Below are positions 17,236-26,030 of a stretch of DNA of 64,000 nt, one piece after another. The notes under the pieces were generated by a model. That model ran no database searches, was not told the DNA's origin, and saw nothing but the letters and a program-made list of their open reading frames with translations. The translations under genes and the position numbers were made by a program. This DNA is from Sphingobium baderi (GTDB lineage Bacteria; Pseudomonadota; Alphaproteobacteria; Sphingomonadales; Sphingomonadaceae), in assembly GCF_001456115.1 (NCBI RefSeq), contig NZ_CP013264.1:3490501-3554500 (forward strand), in the 5' to 3' direction. The first letter of the stretch is position 1; each line of letters opens with the position of its first letter.

Positions 17236-18564
17236 ATGAAAAAGCATATCATCGCCCTCGCCCTTATCGCGCTGCTCATCGTCGGCGGCGCGTTTCTCTA
17301 TTTCGCGCGAGGCGATACGGCTCAACTGGCTCCGGGCGCGGATGTAGGCAAGGAACCCGTTTTCACCACGCCACGCAACGAACTTATCCCGACCGTCAAC
17401 ATTGCCGAGCTAGAGGGCTGGAAAGCGGGCGAAAAGCCAGTGGCTGCGAAAGGCCTGTCCGTCAGCCGCTTTGTCGATGGGCTGACCCATCCACGGTCCA
17501 TGCTGCGCCTGCCCAATGGTGACATTTTGGTCGCCGAAACCAACAGCCCGCCACGTCCGCAAAGCGGCATAGTCAATCGCATCATGAGCTATATGATGGA
17601 CAAGGCGGGCGCGGGCGTTCCCTCCCCCAATCGCATCACATTGCTGCGAGATACGGATGGAGATGGACGGGCGGATACGAAAACGGCTTTCCTGACAGGT
17701 CTCAATTCGCCCTATGGCATGGCGCTGATCGGCGACACGCTCTATGTCGCCAATACCGACGCGTTGATGGCCTTCCGCTATAAGGAAGGCGAGACGAAGA
17801 TCACCGAAAAGGGTCGCAAGCTTCTGAACCTGCCCGCGCAGGCCCCTAACTATCATTGGACGAAAAGCCTGACCGTCAGCCCTGAAGGGCTGCTTTATGT
17901 CGGGATTGGATCGAACAGCAATATCGGTGAAGGCGGCCTCGACAATGAACAGAACCGCGCCGCCGTGCTGGAAGTCAACCCAAAGACGGGCGAATATCGC
18001 ATTTTCGCATCCGGCCTGCGAAATCCCACGGGCCTCGCCTTTGAACCCGATAGCGGCACGCTCTGGGGCGTGGTCAACGAGCGCGATATGCTGGGCAGCG
18101 ATCTGGTTCCCGATTTCCTGACGCGCGTGGAATTTGGCGGCTTCTATGGCTGGCCATGGAATTATTGGGGCGGTTATGAGGATCGACGCGTCCAGCCGCA
18201 GCGCCCGGAAATCCGCGAATATACCAAACGCCCCGACTATGCTTTGGGCAACCATGTCGCACCGCTGGGCCTGTCCTTCGCCAAGGATATGAAACTGGGC
18301 GCGCCTTTCACCAATGGCGCCTTTGTCGGACTGCATGGCAGCTGGAACCGCAAGCCTGCCGCAGGCTACAAGGTCGTGTTCATATCATTCCAGAATAACG
18401 GCGAGGTCGGCACCGCCAAGCCGGTGGATGTGCTGACGGGCTTTCTCGACAAAAATGGCAAGGCCCATGGCCGCCCGGTCGATGTGACGAGCGACAGCAA
18501 GGGCGCGTTGTTGGTCAGCGATGATGTAGGCGGCGTGATCTGGCGGGTGGTGAAGGCCGACTGA
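17236..18564 (+). CDS. PQQ-dependent sugar dehydrogenase (sorbosone dehydrogenase family)
   Basis: The 442-residue protein has an N-terminal membrane or signal segment (IIALALIALLIVGGAFLYF) and a six-bladed propeller of the GSDH/sorbosone type. Markers are VSRFVDGLTHPRSMLRLPNGDILVAET, NSPYGMALIGDTLYVANTD, FASGLRNPTGLAFEP, NERDMLGSDLVPDFLT and GLHGSWNRKPAAGYKV. These proteins oxidise sugars or aldehydes in the periplasm with PQQ. Active-site His and Arg are consistent, but the substrate cannot be told. The gene ends eight bases before a convergent neighbour. Confidence 0.87.
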   Translation: MKKHIIALALIALLIVGGAFLYFARGDTAQLAPGADVGKEPVFTTPRNELIPTVNIAELEGWKAGEKPVAAKGLSVSRFVDGLTHPRSMLRLPNGDILVAETNSPPRPQSGIVNRIMSYMMDKAGAGVPSPNRITLLRDTDGDGRADTKTAFLTGLNSPYGMALIGDTLYVANTDALMAFRYKEGETKITEKGRKLLNLPAQAPNYHWTKSLTVSPEGLLYVGIGSNSNIGEGGLDNEQNRAAVLEVNPKTGEYRIFASGLRNPTGLAFEPDSGTLWGVVNERDMLGSDLVPDFLTRVEFGGFYGWPWNYWGGYEDRRVQPQRPEIREYTKRPDYALGNHVAPLGLSFAKDMKLGAPFTNGAFVGLHGSWNRKPAAGYKVVFISFQNNGEVGTAKPVDVLTGFLDKNGKAHGRPVDVTSDSKGALLVSDDVGGVIWRVVKAD

Positions 18565-18571
18565 GCATCGC

Positions 18572-19387
18572 TCAGAGCGCCAGGCCGTTCCGCCCCGCCA
18601 GCTCAACGACATATTGCCAGGCGACACGGCCAGACCGGCTCCCGCGCTGCGTCGCCCATTGGATTGCCTCCAACGGATCGAAACTGAGGCCCAGGCTGTT
18701 CGCATATCCCGATACGATATCGACATAGGCCTGCTGGTCTATGGCGTGGAAACCCAGACTCAGGCCGAAACGGTCAGACAGCGCCATCTTGTCGTCCACA
18801 ACGTCCCGCGGATTGACAGGATCGTCCTGCTCCGAAAGATGTCGGGGCACGATGTGGCGACGGTTGGATGTCACATAGAGGCGTACATTACCCGGTCGCG
18901 CCGCCGTTCCGCCTTGCAGCAGGGAACGCAGCGAACGGGCGTCCCCCACCCCTTCGTCAAAGCCCAGATCATCCAGGAAAAGGACGAAAGGCCGCTTCGT
19001 TCCGCGCAAGAGAGAGAAAAGCCGGGGCAAGCTCGCAAGTTCCTCTATCGCGCATTGCAGCAAGGCCACGTCCTGCCCTTCCTGCTGAAGCCTGCCGACA
19101 ACCGCCGCAACTGTCGCCGATTTGCCCGTTCCTCTCGCACCCCATAGCAATACATCATGGGCGGCATGGCCCGCAGCGTGGCGACGCGTATTTTCAAGCA
19201 GCGCCCCTTTCTGCGTGTCGATGCCAGACAGCAGCTCATAATCGACCGGATCGAATGCCTCCACCTGCCGAATAACGTCGCCGTCCCACACATAGGCCGG
19301 CGCGGTGGTCAAATCTGCGGATGGAGGAACAGGCGGCGCAAGCCGCTCAAGGGCTTGTGCAATGCGGGTCAGAAGTGCGTCGTTCAT
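18572..19387 (-). CDS. DUF815 family AAA ATPase
   Basis: The 271-residue protein has a Walker A motif GARGTGKS, a Walker B FVLFLDDLGFDEG, and a sensor-1-like VRLYVTSNRRHI, in the order of the DUF815 ATPases. The stretch PRHLSEQDDPVNPRDVVDDKMALSDRFGLSL is very typical of this family. Function is unknown. It is convergent with the PQQ dehydrogenase and divergent from tsaC/sua5. Confidence 0.87.
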   Translation of the reverse strand: MNDALLTRIAQALERLAPPVPPSADLTTAPAYVWDGDVIRQVEAFDPVDYELLSGIDTQKGALLENTRRHAAGHAAHDVLLWGARGTGKSATVAAVVGRLQQEGQDVALLQCAIEELASLPRLFSLLRGTKRPFVLFLDDLGFDEGVGDARSLRSLLQGGTAARPGNVRLYVTSNRRHIVPRHLSEQDDPVNPRDVVDDKMALSDRFGLSLGFHAIDQQAYVDIVSGYANSLGLSFDPLEAIQWATQRGSRSGRVAWQYVVELAGRNGLAL

Positions 19388-19496
19388 CCTGCGCGCTTAA
19401 TCCCCCACCAGCGCGGCGGCAAGTCGGACGAACCTGTCATCCTTCTTTCGCATTGGCCTTTTACTGGTCTATAGAGACGTTTATAGCGCGGGGGCC

Positions 19497-20453
19497 GTGA
19501 CCATCGCACATTCAGCCTTTTCCACGAAAATCTGCCGCTATGGCACGGAATCGCTGCGCGAAGCCGCGCTATTGATCCGCGCCGGAGAACCAGTGGCAGT
19601 GCCGACGGAAACGGTTTACGGTCTTGCCGCCGATGCGACCGACAGCAATGCCGTTGCAGCCATTTACAGTGCGAAGGGCAGACCTAGCTTCAATCCGCTG
19701 ATCGTCCACGTGGCCGATCGCGCCATGGCCGAAGGACTGGCGCATTTTTCGCCACACGCCGAAAAGCTGGCGGAATATTTCTGGCCTGGCGCGCTTACGC
19801 TGGTGCTGCCGGTGCGGGAAGATAGCGGCCTTTCGCCGCTGGTCACGGCCGGTCTGCCAACGGTCGCCATCCGCCTGCCTGCTCATCCCGCGATGCGTGC
19901 GCTGATCCGGGAAAGTGGTCGGCCGCTTGCTGCTCCGTCAGCCAATCGCAGCGGTTCGATCAGCCCGACAAGGGCGGAGCATGTGCTGGCCAGTCTCAAC
20001 GGCAAGATCCGCATGATCCTGGACGAAGGCCCGACCAGCGAAGGGGTGGAATCAACGATTGTGGCTCCGGAAACGGACCGCATCCGGCTGTTGCGTCCTG
20101 GCCCTGTAACGGCTGCCATGCTGGAGGAAGCAAGCGGGCTGCCTGTTATAGCGGGCGGCATCAACGCACAAATCGAAGCGCCCGGCCAAATGGAAAGCCA
20201 TTATGCTCCGTCAAAACCAGTTCGCCTGCATGCCCTGAAAGCAGAAAAAAATGAATTTCTGATCGGTTTTGGGCTGATGCCGTGCAATTTCAACCTCAGC
20301 CCTGACGCGGACCTGCGGGAAGCCGCCGCCAATCTGTTCGCCGCCCTTCATCTGGCCGATGCGAGCGCCGCGAACAATATCGCCGTGGCCCCTGTTCCAG
20401 AGGAAGGTATCGGGATCGCGATCAACGACCGCCTGCGCCGCGCCGCCGCCTGA
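19497..20453 (+). CDS. L-threonylcarbamoyladenylate synthase (Sua5/TsaC family)
   Basis: The 318-residue protein has the YrdC/Sua5 fold: PVAVPTETVYGLAADA, IYSAKGRPSFNPLIVHV, WPGALTLVLP, RLPAHPAMRALI and APSANRSGSISPT. After about residue 210 it has the extra Sua5 C-terminal domain (IEAPGQMESHYAPSKPVRL linker motif). It makes threonylcarbamoyl-AMP for the t6A37 modification of ANN-decoding tRNAs. The start is a GTG at 19497; no in-frame ATG precedes the conserved part. Confidence 0.93.
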   Translation: MTIAHSAFSTKICRYGTESLREAALLIRAGEPVAVPTETVYGLAADATDSNAVAAIYSAKGRPSFNPLIVHVADRAMAEGLAHFSPHAEKLAEYFWPGALTLVLPVREDSGLSPLVTAGLPTVAIRLPAHPAMRALIRESGRPLAAPSANRSGSISPTRAEHVLASLNGKIRMILDEGPTSEGVESTIVAPETDRIRLLRPGPVTAAMLEEASGLPVIAGGINAQIEAPGQMESHYAPSKPVRLHALKAEKNEFLIGFGLMPCNFNLSPDADLREAAANLFAALHLADASAANNIAVAPVPEEGIGIAINDRLRRAAA

Positions 20454-20456
20454 TCG

Positions 20457-20723
20457 TCAGGGACAATTGCCATAGCCCGCGCGGCGACATTCACGCCTTT
20501 GCTCTTCAGAGGCCTTTTGTCGTTCCCGGGCTTCGCGAGCCTCCTGCTTACGCATCTTGCGGCCGTAGTTCCGGTCGGCTTCCTCGCGGCTGGTGGTTGT
20601 CCAGTCAACAGTCTGTGCACCAGCCCGCACGGGCAGCGTAACGACATCGAGCGCCGTCTTTGCCACACAGGCTGGCAACAGTAGTAAGGCAGGCAGTGCA
20701 ATCCAGATCCGTTTTCCGTCCAT
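20457..20723 (-). CDS. Small putative lipoprotein
   Basis: The 88-residue protein begins MDGKRIWIALPALLLLPACVAKT, with a clean lipobox LPAC. The mature part goes through DVVTLPVRAGAQTVDWTTTSREEADRNYGRK to an Arg/Glu/Lys-rich coiled tail ending CRRAGYGNCP. AAGGA precedes the ATG at 20723. It ends four bases from the convergent Sua5 gene. Similar short lipoproteins with a charged tail exist in Sphingomonads, but no function is known. Confidence 0.7.
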   Translation of the reverse strand: MDGKRIWIALPALLLLPACVAKTALDVVTLPVRAGAQTVDWTTTSREEADRNYGRKMRKQEAREARERQKASEEQRRECRRAGYGNCP

Positions 20724-20810
20724 TTTTCCATCCTTGCGATCCATCGATGGCATAGCAGGCAATGCGCCCGGCTTGCCACGGAATATGAGCTAGGATCGGC
20801 TGTCGCGAAA

Positions 20811-21344
20811 TCAGGCTTCGATACGTTCGGCAAAGCCCTTGCGAAGCTTCGCCAGCTTGGGCGGAATGACTGCCATGCAATAGGGATTGCGATCACCGAC
20901 CCGTTCCCAATATTGCTGGTGATAATCTTCCGCCGGATACCATGGCGCATCAGGCTCGACAGCCGTGACGATAGGGTTGAGCTGGTCGGCCTGCGCCAGC
21001 GCGATCCCTGCCCTTGCCTCCGCTTCCTGCTCGGGTGAATGAGGGAAGATGGCGGACCGATATTGCGTCCCGACATCATTGCCCTGCCGGTTCAGCGTCG
21101 TCGGATCATGCGTCGCAAAGAAAATGGCGAGCAGGTCGGCATAGGAAATGACCGCCGGATCATAGGTAATGCGGATCGCCTCGGCATGTCCCGTCGCGCC
21201 CGAACACACCTGTTCATAGGTCGGATCGGGCACAGCGCCGCCGATATAGCCGCTTTCCACGGACTTCACGCCCTTCAGGTTCTGATAGACCGCCTCTGTG
21301 CACCAGAAACAACCGCCGGCCAGCGTCGCGACTTCATCGGCCAT
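20811..21344 (-). CDS. msrA: Peptide methionine-S-sulfoxide reductase MsrA
   Basis: The 177-residue enzyme has the GGCFWC catalytic motif at residues 10-15 and the blocks [23 protein letters not shown] and [11 protein letters not shown]. It reduces the S-epimer of methionine sulfoxide with thioredoxin as donor. [14 protein letters not shown] matches the usual C-terminal part, with a resolving Cys. The start at 21344 gives the family length; it lies upstream of the small lipoprotein gene on the same strand. Confidence 0.97.
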   Translation of the reverse strand: MADEVATLAGGCFWCTEAVYQNLKGVKSVESGYIGGAVPDPTYEQVCSGATGHAEAIRITYDPAVISYADLLAIFFATHDPTTLNRQGNDVGTQYRSAIFPHSPEQEAEARAGIALAQADQLNPIVTAVEPDAPWYPAEDYHQQYWERVGDRNPYCMAVIPPKLAKLRKGFAERIEA

Positions 21345-21386
21345 GTCTTGCGTCCTTATCCTGCATGGACGCTCAGATAGGAAATG

Positions 21387-23087
21387 TCAGGCGGCGCTTC
21401 CAGCCTTTAGCGCATCCGCCTTTGCCTTTTCCTCAGCCACCAGTTCCTTGCGGGAAAGCTTTCCGACCAGCGTCTTGGGCAGGCTCTCGCGCACTTCCAC
21501 CGCGCAGACCCGCTCATGCTTGCCCAGTTGCGGATTGAGCCATTCCTTCAGCGCCTCTCCGCTGATCGAGGCCCCTTCCTGCAAGGACACGAAAGCCTTC
21601 GGACATTCGCCATGATAGGCATCGGGAATGCCGATCACCAAGGCTTCCTTGACCTCAGGGTGGTGATACAGCACCGCCTCGACCTGGCTCGGGAAGACCT
21701 TGAACCCGCCGACGGCGATCATGTCCTTCAACCGATCCACAATCTTCACATAGCCGTCCTCGTCGATGAAGCCGACATCGCCCGTCCGCAACCAGGGGCC
21801 AATAAAGACGTCCTTGTCGGCATCGGGACGCCGCCAGTAACCCCTCATGATCTGCGGCCCGGCGAAGGTCAGTTCACCCGGCACGCCGGACGCGGCTTCC
21901 TTCGTGGGATCTTCGCGATCCACGACGCGCACGCGAGTGCCAGGAACGGGTTGCCCCACCGTGCCACTCTTGTTGAGCCCCTCATAGGGGTTGACGCAGA
22001 CGACCGGGCTACTCTCGGTAAGGCCATACCCCTCCACGACCTTGGCGCCAGTCATCGCTTCGAACCGCTCCTTGATCTCCAGAGGCAGCGGCGCGCCGCC
22101 GGAAATGCAAAGGCGGAGTGAGGAGAAATCGATGTTCGGCGTCGCCGGATTATCCAGCAGCGCCTGATACATGGTCGGCACACCAGGCAGCGCCGTGGCC
22201 TTCGTCCGTTGAATCGCAGCGAGAACCTGCGTCGCATCGAAACGCGGCAGCATCACGATCTCGCCGCCGTTCAGCACCGTGCGATTGAGCGCGCAGGTAT
22301 TGGCAAAAACATGGAAGAAGGGAAGCACCCCGATGATCCGGTCGGTCGATCCCGGCAACGGATCGATCATCTGCACCTGCCGCGCATTGGCGGTCAGATT
22401 CTGATGCGTCAGCATCGCGCCTTTGGGCTGGCCCGTCGTGCCGCCCGTATATTGCAGCAGGGCGACATCCTGCTCTGCATCGATCGCTGGAATCGGGTAG
22501 TTCCCATCATTGGCGATCAGGCTGGAAAAGGTCATGACGCGCGGGTCATTGGGACGAGCTGTCGTCTCGCTCCGCTTGAACAGGCGGAAGATGAAGGATT
22601 TAACGGGCGGCAGCGCGCCCGCCACCGATCCCACGATCAGCCGCTCAAGGCTGCTGTTATTGAGCACTTCCAGAGCCGTGGGCAACAGGGCGCTGGCGGA
22701 CAGGGTAAAAAGAATGGTCGTGCCGCTGTCTTCGACCTGGTGCTCCAGTTCGGCGGCAGTATAAAGCGGGGAATAATTTACGACGGTCGCGCCGGCCATC
22801 ATGATTCCATAATAGGCCGCGACATAATGTGGGACATTGGGCAGATACAGGCCGACCCGGTCCCCCTTTTTGATGCCCAGCCGCATCAGGCCGCAGGCGA
22901 CCCGCCGGGCACCGCCACGCACTTCATCATAGGAATAGATGCGGCCGTAAAAGTCGATAAGCGGCGCATGAGGGTGGGCCTGCGCGCTTTGTTCAAACAT
23001 CTCGATCATCGACATGGGCGCGAATTGCTGATCCCACGGAGTCGGATGGTTGTAACGCTCTCTCCAGATGGTTTCGTTCTTGTCCAT
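21387..23087 (-). CDS. fadD: Long-chain fatty acid-CoA ligase (AMP-forming)
   Basis: The 566-residue protein has the adenylate-forming motifs QYTGGTTGQPKGAMLTHQN (about residue 210), GYGLTESSPVV, and RTGDVGFIDEDGYVKIVDRLKDMI, with the catalytic Lys near the C-terminus in LPKTLVGKLSRKEL. It activates fatty acids to acyl-CoA for beta-oxidation or lipid synthesis. The start MDKNETIWRERYNHP was chosen because the usual WxxYP-like N-terminus begins there, though the frame is open about 23 codons upstream. No other beta-oxidation gene is next to it. Confidence 0.92.
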   Translation of the reverse strand: MDKNETIWRERYNHPTPWDQQFAPMSMIEMFEQSAQAHPHAPLIDFYGRIYSYDEVRGGARRVACGLMRLGIKKGDRVGLYLPNVPHYVAAYYGIMMAGATVVNYSPLYTAAELEHQVEDSGTTILFTLSASALLPTALEVLNNSSLERLIVGSVAGALPPVKSFIFRLFKRSETTARPNDPRVMTFSSLIANDGNYPIPAIDAEQDVALLQYTGGTTGQPKGAMLTHQNLTANARQVQMIDPLPGSTDRIIGVLPFFHVFANTCALNRTVLNGGEIVMLPRFDATQVLAAIQRTKATALPGVPTMYQALLDNPATPNIDFSSLRLCISGGAPLPLEIKERFEAMTGAKVVEGYGLTESSPVVCVNPYEGLNKSGTVGQPVPGTRVRVVDREDPTKEAASGVPGELTFAGPQIMRGYWRRPDADKDVFIGPWLRTGDVGFIDEDGYVKIVDRLKDMIAVGGFKVFPSQVEAVLYHHPEVKEALVIGIPDAYHGECPKAFVSLQEGASISGEALKEWLNPQLGKHERVCAVEVRESLPKTLVGKLSRKELVAEEKAKADALKAGSAA

Positions 23088-23224
23088 TGGAAAGAATGTA
23101 TGGAGGGCGATCACTTTACGCAAGCGTAAAGCAATAGGAAAGGGCCGCGCCACCATCGCGGCGCAGCCCTCGTTTCAAGCCATTATGGGGCCATTCCTTC
23201 CGAAGAAGAAATGACGCTACGGCA

Positions 23225-23923
23225 TCACATATGCCCCTTGTTATCGCTGAAGGGGTCAAGCACCTTCGCCACATCGGAAATCAGTTCGGCCTCGCTGTTC
23301 AAAGCTTCCTCAGCCCGGCGTGCGGCATTGTCGCGTTCACGGCGCAGTTCCTCGATCAACGCCTCGCGATCGCCATCCAGGCGCGAATCGGTCGGTGCTT
23401 CGATCCCGGCCTTCTTCGCCGCCTTCGCGACCAGCGCATCAAGCTCGCGCTGCGAACAGAGCCCCAGCGTCACCGGGTCTTTGGGCACGATGTTCGCGAT
23501 GTTCCAGTGTGTCCGGTCGCGGATCGCCGCAATGGTGGTGCGCGTAGTGCCAATCAGCTTGCCGATGGCGCCATCCGAGATCTCAGGATGGTTCCTCAGA
23601 ATCCAGGCGATGCCGTCGGGCTTGTCCTGCCGCTTGGAAACCGGCGTATAACGCGGTCCCTTGGTCCGGCGCACAGGTTCCGGGCCTTTCAGCATCTTGA
23701 GGCGGTAATCCGGGCTTCCTTCGCCCTTGTGGATTTCCTCCATCGTGATTTCATGCGCGCGAACCGGGTCGCGGCCAGTATATTTGGTGCCGGCCGTATC
23801 GTCGGCGATCGCCTGCACTTCCAAAATATGAAGCCCACAGAATTCCGCGATCTGATCGAAGCTGAGCGCTGTATTGTCAACAAGCCAGCTAGCAGTCGCG
23901 TGGGGCATGAGGGGCTGAGACAC
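23225..23923 (-). CDS. trcR: TrcR-like cell-cycle transcriptional regulator (DUF1013)
   Basis: The 232-residue protein has the DUF1013/TrcR N-terminus MPHATASWLVDNTALSFDQIAEFCGLHILEVQAIADD and the second helix-turn-helix-like unit AWILRNHPEISDGAIGKLIGTTRTTIAAIRDRTHW. A coiled C-terminus (ALIEELRRERDNAARRAEEAL) follows. The family is confined to alphaproteobacteria and is linked to cell-cycle transcription. A GTG at 23923 with GGAGA eight bases upstream gives the usual start xSQPLMPHATA. Together with RcdA at 1155 it marks the alphaproteobacterial cell-cycle gene set. Confidence 0.85.
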   Translation of the reverse strand: MSQPLMPHATASWLVDNTALSFDQIAEFCGLHILEVQAIADDTAGTKYTGRDPVRAHEITMEEIHKGEGSPDYRLKMLKGPEPVRRTKGPRYTPVSKRQDKPDGIAWILRNHPEISDGAIGKLIGTTRTTIAAIRDRTHWNIANIVPKDPVTLGLCSQRELDALVAKAAKKAGIEAPTDSRLDGDREALIEELRRERDNAARRAEEALNSEAELISDVAKVLDPFSDNKGHM

Positions 23924-24022
23924 GGGAACTTTCTCCACGTAAAAACAATAAGGGCCGCCCAAGCAGGGCGGCCATGACGGCTTTGGGATAATGCATGACG
24001 GCTTGCGGAGCAAGGAAAAGCG

Positions 24023-25051
24023 TCAGGCTGCGCCGTTCAGTCTTTCGCGGCCGATCGGGTGTAAACCAGACAGGAAATCTTCCGCGCTGTTTTCCCAGGT
24101 GAATGTCTGGCCATGGGCAGCGCACAGGCCCCGGTCGCAGCGCAAGGCGGCGGCGATCGCTTCATCCAGATCCTCAGCCAGCGCGCCCGTTGTGGCGGAG
24201 ACGATGTCGACCGGTCCCGAAACCGGATAGGCTGCGACAGGCGTCCCGCAGGCAAGCGCCTCAATCATGACAAGACCGAATGTATCGGTCCGGCTGGGAA
24301 AGACGAAAACGTCCGCGCCTGCATAGGCGCCCGCCAGTGCATCGCCAAACATCGCGCCCATGAAATGCGCCTGCGGGTAAGCCCGTTCGAGCATCGAACG
24401 CGCCGGCCCATCCCCGATAACGACCTTGCTTCCGGGATGTCCGCTGGCGAGGAAAGCCTCCAGATTTTTCTCTATCGCGACGCGCCCCACATAAAGTTGG
24501 ATCGGCCGGGGCAAATTCGCGAAGAGCGCAGGCGGTATCGCTTGCGGCGTAAAGGCGGCCAAATCCACCCCCCTGCCCCATGGCCTTACCTGCGCGACCC
24601 CATGGGCGCGAAGCTGCCGGCGCACGGAGCGGGTGGACACCAGCACCGCCTGCGCGGGACCGTGGAACCAGCGGATATAACGCCAGAACCATCCCGCAGG
24701 CAGGCCGGTGCGCCGCGCCACATATTCCGGGAAATGCGTGTGGTAAGCTGTGGTAAACGGCACTCCGTTCCGCAGGCACCAACGCCGCGCGGCAAGGCAT
24801 AGCGGCCCTTCGGTCGCCAAATGCACGGCATCGGGCCGAAACCCGGAAATGGCCTGCCCCACCACAGCGGAGCGGACCAGCGCCAGGCGGATTTCAGGAT
24901 AGGTGGGGCAGGGAATGGAGCCATAAAGATCGGGCGAGATTATCTTGACCGCATGTCCTTTGCTTAGAAGCTGCGACTGCATCATCTGAAGCGTGCGGAC
25001 CACGCCGTTTATCTGGGGCTGCCAGGCGTCCGTGACGATGGCAATACGCAT
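24023..25051 (-). CDS. Glycosyltransferase family 4 protein
   Basis: The 342-residue protein begins MRIAIVTDAWQPQINGVVRTLQ, the N-terminal Rossmann domain of GT4. The second domain carries LYVGRVAIEKNLEAFL, KVVIGDGPARSMLE and DVFVFPSRTDTFGLVMIEALACGTPVAAY, with the EX7E donor-binding motif. It looks like the mannosyltransferase branch (MgtA/PimB-like) acting on lipid acceptors, so it probably glycosylates a membrane lipid on the cytoplasmic face. It follows the LpxH-like gene almost without gap; a GTG at 25066 overlapping that stop is an alternative start. Confidence 0.87.
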   Translation of the reverse strand: MRIAIVTDAWQPQINGVVRTLQMMQSQLLSKGHAVKIISPDLYGSIPCPTYPEIRLALVRSAVVGQAISGFRPDAVHLATEGPLCLAARRWCLRNGVPFTTAYHTHFPEYVARRTGLPAGWFWRYIRWFHGPAQAVLVSTRSVRRQLRAHGVAQVRPWGRGVDLAAFTPQAIPPALFANLPRPIQLYVGRVAIEKNLEAFLASGHPGSKVVIGDGPARSMLERAYPQAHFMGAMFGDALAGAYAGADVFVFPSRTDTFGLVMIEALACGTPVAAYPVSGPVDIVSATTGALAEDLDEAIAAALRCDRGLCAAHGQTFTWENSAEDFLSGLHPIGRERLNGAA

Positions 25052-25062
25052 GGCCGCCGCCT

Positions 25063-25929
25063 TCACGCCGCGATGCGCGGCTGTTCGCCTACGCCGCGAG
25101 CCGCAATCTCATCTGCCCAATGGAGTATCTCCATCCGCCCGTCGAAATGCTCGACCAGGGCCGTGCAACCTTCGACCCAGTCACCATCATTATAATATTG
25201 GATGCCGCCGATCTCGCGCATTTCGGCATTGTGGATGTGGCCGCACACGACGCCATCCACGCCCCGCGCGCCCGCTTCATGCGCGACCACTTCCTCAAAG
25301 CGGGAGATAAAGGAAACGGCGTTCTTGACCTTGTGTTTCGCCATCTTCGACAGCGACCAATAGGGCAGCCCCATGCGCTGCCGCACCGCATTGACGATCA
25401 CGTTGAGGCGCATGAGCATGGTGTAGGCGGCATCCCCCACGAAAGCGAGCCAACGATGGGCCAGCATGATCGTGTCGAACTCATCGCCATGCAGAACCAG
25501 CAGCTTGCGACCGTCGGCCGTATCATGGATAGCCTTGCGCCTGATCTCCACGCCGCCGAAGTTGAGGCCGGTGAATTGCCGGAACATCTCATCATGATTG
25601 CCGGGGATATAGACGACCCGCGTGCCGCGCTTGGCTCGCTTCATCATGCGCCAGACCACGTCATTATGGCTGGCGGGCCAATAAAAGCGCTTCTTCAAAC
25701 GCCAGCCGTCGATGATGTCGCCAACCAGATAGATGATGTCGCTGTCGACGCTGTCGAGGAAATCGATCAGCATCTTCGCATTGCAACCGCGCGTGCCCAG
25801 ATGGATGTCCGAAATCCAGATGGTGCGATAACGGCGGCGGCCATGGCCTGGCCGTTCAGGAAAATGCGGCTCCCGCATCAGACCTTCTTCGAGGTCCGAC
25901 AGGAAAGGCAGGCGCGTCACAGCGTCCAT
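25063..25929 (-). CDS. LpxH-like calcineurin-type phosphoesterase
   Basis: The 288-residue protein has all metal-binding blocks of calcineurin-like phosphoesterases: WISDIHLG, LVGDIIDGW, VYIPGNHDEMF, LVLHGDEFD and GVVCGHIHNAEM. It matches the UDP-2,3-diacylglucosamine diphosphatase-type (LpxH) family. Many alphaproteobacteria use LpxI for that lipid A step, and this subfamily is commonly paired with a GT4 glycosyltransferase, as here, so a different lipid pyrophosphate or phosphate substrate is possible. The start at 25929 or the GTG at 25932 fits. Confidence 0.8.
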   Translation of the reverse strand: MDAVTRLPFLSDLEEGLMREPHFPERPGHGRRRYRTIWISDIHLGTRGCNAKMLIDFLDSVDSDIIYLVGDIIDGWRLKKRFYWPASHNDVVWRMMKRAKRGTRVVYIPGNHDEMFRQFTGLNFGGVEIRRKAIHDTADGRKLLVLHGDEFDTIMLAHRWLAFVGDAAYTMLMRLNVIVNAVRQRMGLPYWSLSKMAKHKVKNAVSFISRFEEVVAHEAGARGVDGVVCGHIHNAEMREIGGIQYYNDGDWVEGCTALVEHFDGRMEILHWADEIAARGVGEQPRIAA

Positions 25930-26030
25930 CACAGTCTGTCCTCAAGGCTGTTGTCCTTGAGGCAGGAGCCTTAGCCTCCTTATGTTACAAATCCGCGCCG
26001 AATGTTACGGAAATACGACATTGCAGGGGA

